Source: Firmicutes bacterium UBA6132
GTDB lineage: Bacteria; Bacillota_A; Clostridia; Tissierellales; Sedimentibacteraceae
Direction: 5' to 3'
NCBI GenBank assembly: GCA_002435835.1
Contig: DIVM01000272.1
Span: 1-8,243 of the forward strand
DNA length: 8,243 bases
The notes under the pieces were generated by a model that was not told the origin of the DNA, did not search any database, and saw only the letters and a program-made list of their open reading frames with translations. Made by a program: the position numbers and the translations under genes. How positions within the stretch are numbered: the first letter of the stretch is position 1; each line of letters begins with the position of its first letter. Below are positions 1-7,300 of the stretch, one piece after another.

Positions 1-194
1 TTTAACAGTGAACTATAATTACTTTTTAAGGTAATTTTAAAATTTAAAAATAATTTCAATACATTTGCCCTGTAAATGATATATAGTAGTGTATGGATTG
101 ATTTTTTTTAAAAACAAAATGAATAAAAATAAATTTTTAAAATTAAAAAAAATGCGTGAAATGACCATGAACGGTCGTGAAACGGAATATTTTT

Positions 195-226
195 AGTGAT
201 TCTTTAAAAATAATTAAAAAATCACT
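195..226. repeat. Inverted repeat, 13-base arms with one mismatch
   Basis: Arms AGTGATTCTTTAA (195-207) and TTAAAAAATCACT (214-226) are reverse complements apart from position 202 against 219, with a 6-base AAATAA loop. The stem is mostly A-T. There is no T run after the hairpin on either strand: the plus strand continues TTGAAATC and the minus strand continues with an A run. It is therefore not a textbook intrinsic terminator. It could still stabilise the 3' end of the minus-strand kinase transcript. Confidence 0.4.
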
Positions 227-232
227 TTGAAA

Positions 233-256
233 TCACCAATTCTATCTTAATTGTGA
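233..256 (-). terminator. Weak candidate terminator of the kinase gene
   Basis: TCACCAATT (233-241) and AATTGTGA (249-256) form an 8-bp stem with one bulged base and a 7-base loop. On the minus strand it lies 40 bases past the kinase stop codon and is followed by TTTC, then by the second hairpin at 195-226, which itself contains a T6 run on that strand. Position and order fit transcript termination. The stem is A-T rich and the T tract is interrupted, so this is tentative. Confidence 0.3.
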
Positions 257-295
257 AAATTACAAATACTTAATCAAGTGACTGCATAAAAATGA

Positions 296-808
296 TTATA
301 GCCCTAATTTATTTAAAAATAAAAATGTTTCTTTCCTATTTTTTAATACCACAATTTTTTGATTATGTTCTCGGATCGTTTCTGCATATTGTTTCTTCTT
401 TTCTTTTGATCTTCCATCTAATAAAATCCATTTTATAAATTCAAAATCAAGTTTTTCATCACACCCAGCTGCCATACTTTCACGGGTTTTCCCCTTATGT
501 TTCTTGTATCGATAATATGCTTGACAAAAACAAGTCAACCTTGGAAAGCACATGAAAATAATAATATCTGCTTCTTTTAATCTTTGCTCTCTTAAAAGTT
601 TCGTATAGTTGCCGTCAATTACCCAGTTATCATTATTGTCTAAAAATTCTTTCACCATGATTTTGGCTGTTTCTTCATCTCGCTCTTTCCAATTTGCTTT
701 AAACTGAATTTTATCCAAATATAAAACTGGACAGTCATAAAAGTCTTTTAGTTGACTTGCTAAAGTAGATTTGCCTGAACCGCTGTAACCAATTATTGCA
801 ACTTTCAT
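296..808 (-). CDS. FlaR-like P-loop kinase ("topology modulation protein" family)
   Basis: A small cytosolic P-loop NTPase of 170 residues, the usual length for its family. Walker A is GYSGSGKST at residues 7-15. The family-typical segment LYLDKIQFKANWKER follows at 29-43, then the WVIDGNY block at 62-68, the hydrophobic strand DIIIF at 81-85 ending near Arg90, and a C-terminal CDEKLDFEFIKW block at 116-127. This pattern matches proteins annotated as FlaR or DNA topology modulation protein, which look like adenylate- or shikimate-kinase relatives. The family name comes from old genetic work; the true substrate is not established. The ATG at 806-808 follows an AGAGGT Shine-Dalgarno (813-818) at proper spacing, so the start is secure; the stop is TAA. 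It lies 117 bases downstream of the exporter gene on the same strand, with no clear promoter of its own, so co-transcription is possible but unproven. Confidence 0.85.
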   Translation of the reverse strand: MKVAIIGYSGSGKSTLASQLKDFYDCPVLYLDKIQFKANWKERDEETAKIMVKEFLDNNDNWVIDGNYTKLLREQRLKEADIIIFMCFPRLTCFCQAYYRYKKHKGKTRESMAAGCDEKLDFEFIKWILLDGRSKEKKKQYAETIREHNQKIVVLKNRKETFLFLNKLGL

Positions 809-925
809 TTCTACCTCTCATAAATTCATTAATCTTACTCTTAAATTGTTGCACTCAGTATTGTAACTACTTTTAGAGTAATTCCTTATTACTTGTTTTT
901 ATTAATATTTTTAAAGTATCAATTC

Positions 926-1879
926 TCATAATAATCCATAAATAACTGGAAGAATAAATGGAACCGAAAATGTTAGTATTACGCCAGTAATTAACGCAAC
1001 TAAACCTAACTCAACCCCAACAAATTTAGTCACAGGGACTAACATAGTATCCATATTCCCTGCTGCTCCACTTGCAATTGGACTACCCTTGCTAATTCTA
1101 ATTAGAAGAGGCAAAAGCAGCACAGTAAAGAATTCTCGCATTACATTTACAATAAAACCATATGTGCCTGCTTCTATTCCATACACCTGTGTCATATATG
1201 CACCAGTAATGCTGTAGTAACTCATTCCAATAGCCGAAACTACTGAAATATGTAGAGGAATACCTAATATCAATCCTGATAATAATCCGCCTATTAAACT
1301 GCCAATAAAAATAGCAATTGAAATATATACCACTTTAAATCCCAGTATCTTTATATAACCAAATACTTTACGGTTAGTTCCAAGACTTATACCCACACCA
1401 GTGTATAAAAAAATAAGTGAACCTACTAACGAATATTCTAATAAATCAGATTGATTTTCCGATAAGATAAAATACCCAACTATAACTCCTGCCAAAATAC
1501 TAAAAGGCATAATCCAAATCAATGGTGTTGTTTTTTCCTTTTTTTCTTTTTCAAGATTTATCTCACTACTTATATTGAGATTCTCTGAATAAAGTTTTTC
1601 TTTCAATGAATCAAGTGGTAATAAGGCTTTTTCTACAACTATAACGAATAATACACTAAAAGTTATAGCACTTAAAGAAATAACTATACAATTAAATCCG
1701 ATATTTCCTAAATTAAGCATTACCGAATCATTTATTCCAATATTTACACCTATCGTAAGCATTAACACTACCAAGGCAATATTAATTATCAAATCAACCA
1801 GTTTTAATACATATCCGGATAATCGTCTTATGCCAAACAGCAACCCTACACCCAAACATAAAAAAGGCATCCAAGTCAA
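926..1879 (-). CDS. lysO: LysO-family (DUF340) lysine exporter
   Basis: An integral membrane protein of about 317 residues with roughly eight hydrophobic segments. It resembles Escherichia coli LysO (YbjE), which exports L-lysine and its toxic analogue thialysine. The C-terminal half carries the recognisable family segments: GMSYYSITGAY (about residues 218-228), the VNVMREFF stretch (about 244-251) and the SGAAGNMDTMLVPVT stretch (about 270-284). A hydrophilic Lys/Glu-rich linker at about 85-120 separates an N-terminal three-helix part from the DUF340 part; in some Clostridia these parts occur as separate genes, but here they are fused. The start is chosen as TTG at 1877-1879, 8 bases after GGAGG. 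A longer frame opening with TTG at 1892-1894 is rejected because its first codons are the Shine-Dalgarno itself. ATG at 1868-1870 is the next alternative but too far from the ribosome site. The stop is TGA at 926-928. Substrate is inferred from family; no lysine riboswitch is visible upstream. Confidence 0.85.
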   Translation of the reverse strand: MTWMPFLCLGVGLLFGIRRLSGYVLKLVDLIINIALVVLMLTIGVNIGINDSVMLNLGNIGFNCIVISLSAITFSVLFVIVVEKALLPLDSLKEKLYSENLNISSEINLEKEKKEKTTPLIWIMPFSILAGVIVGYFILSENQSDLLEYSLVGSLIFLYTGVGISLGTNRKVFGYIKILGFKVVYISIAIFIGSLIGGLLSGLILGIPLHISVVSAIGMSYYSITGAYMTQVYGIEAGTYGFIVNVMREFFTVLLLPLLIRISKGSPIASGAAGNMDTMLVPVTKFVGVELGLVALITGVILTFSVPFILPVIYGLL

Positions 1880-1884
1880 GTGAG

Positions 1885-1892
1885 TCACCTCC
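1885..1892 (-). promoter_or_regulatory. Shine-Dalgarno of the LysO gene, sets its start
   Basis: On the minus strand this reads GGAGGTGA, a near-perfect complement to the 16S rRNA 3' end. The GGAGG core is 8 bases from TTG at 1877-1879 and 17 bases from ATG at 1868-1870, so the TTG is the favoured initiator. The same GAGGTG hexamer also occurs in the right arm of the terminator hairpin just upstream. Confidence 0.75.
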
Positions 1893-1929
1893 AAAAAACA
1901 CCTCTCGATATTATATAATCAAGAGGTGT
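1893..1929 (-). terminator. Intrinsic terminator after the EF-G-like gene
   Basis: On the minus strand, ACACCTCT (1929-1922) pairs with AGAGGTGT (1905-1898) as a perfect 8-bp stem, extended by GAT/ATC after one mismatch. A run of T follows at once (1898-1893). It lies about 60 bases past the stop of the EF-G-like gene and ends one base pair before the Shine-Dalgarno of the LysO gene. Orientation, stem and T tract fit a rho-independent terminator of the EF-G-like gene. It may also act as an attenuator for read-through into lysO. Confidence 0.65.
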
Positions 1930-1936
1930 AAGTTAA
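1910..1936 (-). promoter_or_regulatory. Possible promoter of the LysO gene inside the terminator loop
   Basis: A perfect TATAAT on the minus strand (1915-1910) lies in the loop of the terminator hairpin. A weak -35 match, TTAACT (1936-1931), precedes it with a short 15-base spacer. Transcription would begin near 1903, within the right arm of the hairpin, giving a leader of about 25 bases that keeps the ribosome site unpaired. The -10 box is convincing; the -35 and spacing are poor. Confidence 0.35.
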
Positions 1937-1989
1937 GTTAAATTATTTTATTTTGGGACAGTCTAACTTTCTTTTAAAGCTACATAATT

Positions 1990-4062
1990 TTAATTTTCCA
2001 CTTTAGCCTTATGATTAGCTATAACTTTTTCGGCCATCATTGGTGGCATTTCGTCATATCTTAAGAATTCCATTGTAAAACTACCTCTTGCTTGAGTCAT
2101 GGATCTTAAATCTATGGCATATGTGTACATTTCAGCTTGTGGAGCTTCAGCTAAAACCTTTTGAGTTCCATCATCCTGTTGTTCCATTCCAAGGATTTTT
2201 CCTCTTCTTTTATTCATATCACCCATTATATCTCCCATGTAATCATCAGGGATATTTATTTCAACTTTTGCAATTGGCTCAAGTAAAACTGGCTTAGCTT
2301 CCATTATACCTTTTTTAAATGCGAGTGCTGCTGCCATTTTAAATGATGCTTCATTAGAGTCAACATCATGATACGAACCATCATATAACGTAGCTTTTAC
2401 ATTAACAACTTTACATCCTGCTAATACTCCTTTGTCAAGGCAATCTCTTAGTCCCTTTTCTACTGCTGGAATGTAGTTTCTTGGTACAGCACCTCCAACA
2501 ACTTCATCTACAAATTCAAATTCTTTTTTTGCTGGTTCAAAACGAACATGAACATCTCCATATTGTCCTGCTCCACCAGATTGTTTTTTATGCTTTCCTT
2601 GAACATCTGATTTACCTTTTATTGTTTCTCTATATGCAACTTTAGGATTTGTTAATTCAATTTCAACCTTAAAGTTATTTTTCAATTTACTTGCTATTAC
2701 AGCTAATTGCATGTTTCCTTGTCCGCCAATAATTTGTTCTTTTGTTTCAACATTTCTTTCTATAATAAAGGTTGGATCTTCTTCTGATAATCTGTGAAGT
2801 CCCATACCTACTTTTTCATCTGCATCTTTTGTTTTTGCATGAACTGCCATGAAGAAACATGGTTTTGGAAAATCTATTCCTGGGTAAATAATTGGATGGG
2901 ATTTAACTGACATAGTATCCCCTGTTTTGAAATATTGTAATTTAGATGTTGCACCAATATCTCCAGCTACAATTTCACTTGCTTCTACTTGATCTTTTCC
3001 TCTTATAAAGAATATATTTCCTATTTTTTCTGTTTCTCTATTTCTTACATTGTAAATTTCCATATCTTTTTTTACTGTTCCAGATTTAACTTTGAACAAT
3101 GTAATTTTACCAACAAAAGGGTCAACGATAGTTTTAAATACAACTGCTGACATATGATCAGTTGGGTCTATTTTTCTTACTTCTTCATCTTCATTTTCAT
3201 TTAAACCAATCACTTCTAATTCATCATGGGCATTTGGTAAATATTCATTTATCATATTCATTAGGCAATTAGCTCCAACAGCTTTAGTAGCTGAACCCAC
3301 AATAACTGGAACTATTTCCCCAGCTAAAACTGCTCTTTTTAAACCATGATGAACTTCATCATCAGTAAATTCTACTCCATCAAAAAATTTGCTCATCATT
3401 TCTTCATCTGTTTCAGCAACAGATTCCATTAATACAGCTCTTAATTCTTCACATTTAGCCAGTATATCTTCCGGAACATCATCAGTAGGCACGCATACTT
3501 TGCCTTGTAAAATTAAGGCTTGCTTTCTTATTACTTCTACATACCCATTAAATTTATCCGCTTCACCTAATGGAACTGCAAATGGAACTACTTTTTTACC
3601 AAATTTTTCTCTTAATTGCTCAAGAACATTGTCGAATTTAACGTTTTCTTTATCCATTTTGTTGAGAAGTATTAAACGGGGCATCCCTACTTGTTCTAAA
3701 TATTTCCAAGCTTTTTCTGTACCTACTTCAACGCCAGCACTAGCATCAACTACTATAACAGCACCATTGGCAACTCTTAACGAACCCTTCACTTCACCTA
3801 CAAAATCAAAATATCCTGGTGTATCGAGGAAATTGATTTTTGTATTATCATACTCTACAGGTATTATTGATGTTCCAATTGAAAACTTTCTATCTTTTTC
3901 TTCTTTATCGAAATCTGATACTGTATTTCCATCTTCAACTTTTCCCATACGGTTTGTTACATTTGTTATGTATAATAGTGCTTCGGTGAATGTTGTTTTT
4001 CCGCAATTACCATGTCCTACCAGTGCAACATTGCTAATTTTGTCAAGGTTATACGTTTTCAT
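1990..4062 (-). CDS. Elongation factor G-like GTPase (EF-G2 type)
   Basis: A 690-residue translational GTPase with the full EF-G domain order. The G domain spans about residues 1-280, with G1 GHGNCGKT (16-23), G3 DTPGY (80-84), G4 NKMD (134-137) and G5 SATK (257-260). Domain II is about 303-385, domain III 400-475, domain IV 476-595 including SGGAGQYGDV (495-504) and the tip loop HDVDSNEASF (565-574), and domain V runs from about 596 to the end. Unlike canonical EF-G, G1 is GHGNCGKT rather than GHIDAGKT, and the catalytic His after DTPG is Tyr84. Both features are typical of the EF-G-like/FusA2 paralogue group, not the main translocase. Mycobacterial EF-G2 of this group is reported to bind GTP without ribosome-stimulated hydrolysis; whether that holds here is unknown. 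The start ATG follows AGGAGG (4073-4078) by 10 bases. The gene stands alone with its own promoter and a terminator, and not in a str operon with ribosomal protein genes. Confidence 0.9.
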   Translation of the reverse strand: MKTYNLDKISNVALVGHGNCGKTTFTEALLYITNVTNRMGKVEDGNTVSDFDKEEKDRKFSIGTSIIPVEYDNTKINFLDTPGYFDFVGEVKGSLRVANGAVIVVDASAGVEVGTEKAWKYLEQVGMPRLILLNKMDKENVKFDNVLEQLREKFGKKVVPFAVPLGEADKFNGYVEVIRKQALILQGKVCVPTDDVPEDILAKCEELRAVLMESVAETDEEMMSKFFDGVEFTDDEVHHGLKRAVLAGEIVPVIVGSATKAVGANCLMNMINEYLPNAHDELEVIGLNENEDEEVRKIDPTDHMSAVVFKTIVDPFVGKITLFKVKSGTVKKDMEIYNVRNRETEKIGNIFFIRGKDQVEASEIVAGDIGATSKLQYFKTGDTMSVKSHPIIYPGIDFPKPCFFMAVHAKTKDADEKVGMGLHRLSEEDPTFIIERNVETKEQIIGGQGNMQLAVIASKLKNNFKVEIELTNPKVAYRETIKGKSDVQGKHKKQSGGAGQYGDVHVRFEPAKKEFEFVDEVVGGAVPRNYIPAVEKGLRDCLDKGVLAGCKVVNVKATLYDGSYHDVDSNEASFKMAAALAFKKGIMEAKPVLLEPIAKVEINIPDDYMGDIMGDMNKRRGKILGMEQQDDGTQKVLAEAPQAEMYTYAIDLRSMTQARGSFTMEFLRYDEMPPMMAEKVIANHKAKVEN

Positions 4063-4101
4063 ATTGTGTTATCCTCCTAATTGATTTTGCAAGCTTAATA
4101 T

Positions 4102-4130
4102 ATTTTACATTATTTTCCGTTTAAAATCAA
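4102..4130 (-). promoter_or_regulatory. Sigma-70-type promoter of the EF-G-like gene
   Basis: On the minus strand a TTGATT -35 (4130-4125) and a TAAAAT -10 (4107-4102) are separated by exactly 17 bases. The predicted start of transcription is near 4095, giving a leader of about 33 bases that contains the AGGAGG ribosome site. The sequence is A-T rich, so chance matches are possible, but spacing and position are right. Confidence 0.55.
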
Positions 4131-4250
4131 TAGATTTTTCAAAAGTTACCATAGTGTATAAATTATGTAAAAGTTATTAAACTAATTTAAATGCTATTTA
4201 TTGAATTTATTTTAACCATATTATCTAACATTATCCAAATATATATTTTT

Positions 4251-4279
4251 TTGCATAATTTTTTTTATGATGATATAAT
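4251..4279 (+). promoter_or_regulatory. Sigma-70-type promoter of the giant DUF445 gene
   Basis: TATAAT (4274-4279) is a perfect -10 box. TTGCAT (4251-4256), 17 bases upstream, supplies a partial -35 that keeps the key TTG. The predicted start of transcription is near 4286, leaving a leader of about 29 bases with the AGAGG ribosome site at 4302-4306. A long T run just upstream of the -10 may bend the DNA. No operator-like palindrome is evident around it. Confidence 0.6.
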
Positions 4280-4314
4280 TGTACGTCAATACTAAATTCG
4301 AAGAGGAAATACAT

Positions 4315-7300
4315 ATGAACGAAATTTTTTATAATTATATATTGCAAGCAGTACTTGGTTCTGCAGCAGGGTACATAACTAATGATTATGCTATCAATAT
4401 GCTTTTTAAAGAATATACCCCTTTAAAAATTGGTGGTGTAATCAAAAAAACAAGGAACGAATTCATAGATAATTTAAGTTCATTAGTTGAAAATGATATT
4501 GTTAACAAAGAAAAATTAATAAATATTTTAACTGATGATGAGTTTAAGTCAAAGTTTGAACAACTAACAGAAGACTTTTTTAAAAACTGCTTATATGAAG
4601 TTTCAGGTAAAGATACATTTGCTAATATAAAGGGGATTGATTCAACTATTACAACTATAGGCGAATTTTTTGAAAAATACATTCAAGAGCATATGAATGA
4701 TTTAACTGAAATTTTATTTAGAGATGCAAATTTAAATGATTTCTTAAATGAAAAGCAAGTAAATAAAATAGTAGATTCATTATTTGAATCTGTTTGTGAA
4801 ACGCTAAAAAATACAAATATTATAGAAGAAGAACTAAACTACTTATATTCTAAAAAAGGAAATGTAAAAACTTCCGAATTTATATCAACAAATAATGTAA
4901 ATATTTTTAGTGATAATATTATTTTAAAATTAAATGAATTAATAAAAAATGACTCAACTAAAATAGAAGAACAATTAAAAGACATTTTTAATTCTATAGA
5001 ATTTGATAAAACTTTTTCTTCGACTAAAAATAGCTTTTATGAAAAGACTTTAGGAGAAATTATAAAAATTGATGATGAATTTCGCATCAAAGCCACTAAT
5101 TTATGTTTAAATTATTTAAATTCACATGCAGGACAAAACACAATTTATGATTTATGCGATTCTTTATTTTCTTATATAAAAAACAGCAACAAAACTTTAT
5201 TTGATATAGTTGATTCATCATTTGAAATAAATTTGAAAACATATTTATCAGACAACTTACCACAAATTACTGAATCAATAGTAAATTGGGTTAGACAAAA
5301 TAATAACGAAATTAATAAGCTTATTGAAGATTCAGTAAATGAAGTGATAAAGGAAGCAGATCCATTAAAAGGAAAGCTTTTAAACACTCTTAAAAACACT
5401 TATTTAAATAATATAAGCGAAAAATACAATATTGTACAAAAAATCATAAAATACATACAGCAGGAAACTGAACCTGAAAAATTAAGTGTAAATATAAGTT
5501 CAAAAATCATAGATTATTTAAGTGCTGCATCAATAGGAGAAATTTTAACAGCAGCTGAGAATAATAAAGTTATATCTCCATTAAAAGCTTCTGATTTTAT
5601 TACGTCATATTTAAATGATTCTTTTAAATCAATTATAGATGAATTTATAAATAAAATTCTAAGTTTAAAAATCAAAGATATTTTGCCCCAAGAACTTTAT
5701 GCAACAGAAATTATTAAAAACAAAATTATTTCATCGAGTTTAATAAACAAATATTTGAGTAAAAGAGCTAATACTCTTGCAGGAAATTATCTAAATAAAA
5801 ATTTAAATGAACTTATCTCTAATGATAATTTAAATAATTTTATTCCAAGTTTAAAAAAGTTTATAAATAGATCTTTAAATAAAAACAAAAGTACTATAAC
5901 AAAATTATTTAAAGAAGAATTATATGTAAATATTAATTCAATTAATCTTTATGATATTTTAAACAAGAATACTAATATCAGTGATTTAATAAAAGAAAAA
6001 ATTATTAATGAATTTAAAATAATGTCTAATGAAATTAAAAATAGTAAGCTCTCATCTGTTTTTGATAAAATAAATGAAATAGATAATTTAAATAAGAACA
6101 GCTCTGAAATGCTAAGAAAGCTTATTATAAACAACATGGATACAATTTTAAGTGGGTCCATAAAAGCTATTGTTCTTGAAAATTTGAATAAATTAAGCGA
6201 TGATGAACTTGTTGATTTTGCTAATGATTTTATAGGAAGAGAACTTCAACCCATAATGTATTTTGGAGGGATATTAGGTTTAATCGTTGGTATCATATTA
6301 GCTATGATTCAAAATTCTCCCCCTAACTTAGGAAAAATTACTTTAGCTAATATGTTTACATGTGCTTTAGTTGGTTTATTGACTAATGTAATTGCCATTG
6401 ATATGATATTCAAACCTTATAAGGAAAATAAATTACTTAGCAAAATCCCATTTTTAAGAAATTTCTCCTTAGGCTATATAGTTAAAAATAAAAATGTTTT
6501 TGCAAAAAATACAGCTCATTTTGTTGATAATCAATTATTGAGAAGGGACAGTATAAATAAACTTTTTGATAAATATGAAAATAATATAAAATTAAGTTTA
6601 ACTAAAGGGGTTTCTGAAAATGATTATTATGTTATGCATAAATTACTCACAAACAATGAAAATAATATAATCTCAGGAACTTATGAATTCACTAAAAATT
6701 TAATTAATAAAAATATAAATTTCATCAGTGGATTTTTCGTTAATAAAACGGATGAGTATGATTTATCATCACTTTTATCCCCTGCATCTATAAATCATTT
6801 ATGTAGTTTAGGGTTGAAAAATCAACATAATATAAACAATAATTTAAGCGATTTTGCTTTTTCATATTTGAACTCTGAAAAATTAATTAAAAACCAAATA
6901 CCAAATAGTTTTGTAGACTATACTAAAAGTAAAATCAATAATGTTTCTGAAATTTATTATGTCAAAACTGCTAATAATTTAGAAGATATGACTTATGTAA
7001 AAGATTTCATATTACAATATAACGAAAAATATAAAAATATTTTAGATAAAGATTTAAATGAAATTTTCAAACATGAAGAAATCAAGTTATTTGGTAGTAT
7101 TATTTCACAAAAAATATCGGATATTATTTTATCAGAAATTTCGAGAAAAAATATTATAGAAAAAATGTCAAAATTAATAGAAAAGTATGTAGTTGGAGAT
7201 AAAACATTTGGAGAAATATTTAACGGTAAATTAAAGGGGTATTTTGATTTAAAAATGCCGACCTTGCTCGAAAAATTATCTTCTTCAATAAAAAGCAGTA

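Larger units (their letters stand above)
1..295. other. AT-rich region without a convincing gene
   Basis: No reading frame here has both a credible ribosome binding site and a protein-like translation. The stretch is mostly A/T runs. It lies downstream of the minus-strand kinase gene, whose stop codon is at 296-298, so it probably holds that gene's 3' untranslated region. Two inverted repeats (195-226 and 233-256) and a short GC-richer island (about 152-190) stand out and are listed separately. No tRNA, riboswitch or coding remnant could be recognised by eye. Confidence 0.6.

Noticed and set aside
296..808. Flagellar gene, from the name FlaR
   Set aside because: The name is historical. The sequence is a small P-loop kinase and no flagellar gene lies nearby.
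877..893. Inverted repeat AGTAAT/ATTACT between the LysO and kinase genes as a terminator
   Set aside because: The stem is only 6 A-T-rich base pairs. The T run follows on the plus strand, where no gene precedes it; on the minus strand there is no T tract.
1895..1989. Lysine (L-box) riboswitch upstream of lysO
   Set aside because: The gap is only about 95-110 bases, shorter than the lysine aptamer, and none of its conserved helices can be seen. Only the terminator hairpin is present.
2088..2297. Plus-strand open frame of 69 codons
   Set aside because: It lies wholly inside the EF-G-like gene on the opposite strand, has no ribosome site and has an unstructured composition.
1990..4062. Ribosome-protection tetracycline resistance (Tet(M)-like)
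   Set aside because: The protein resembles EF-G by length and domain order. Its G1 and G3 motifs are those of the EF-G2 type, and it has no neighbouring resistance or mobile genes.
3389..4084. Plus-strand open frame of 231 codons
   Set aside because: It is the antisense shadow of the EF-G G domain. The Ser/Thr-rich translation matches no family and there is no ribosome site.
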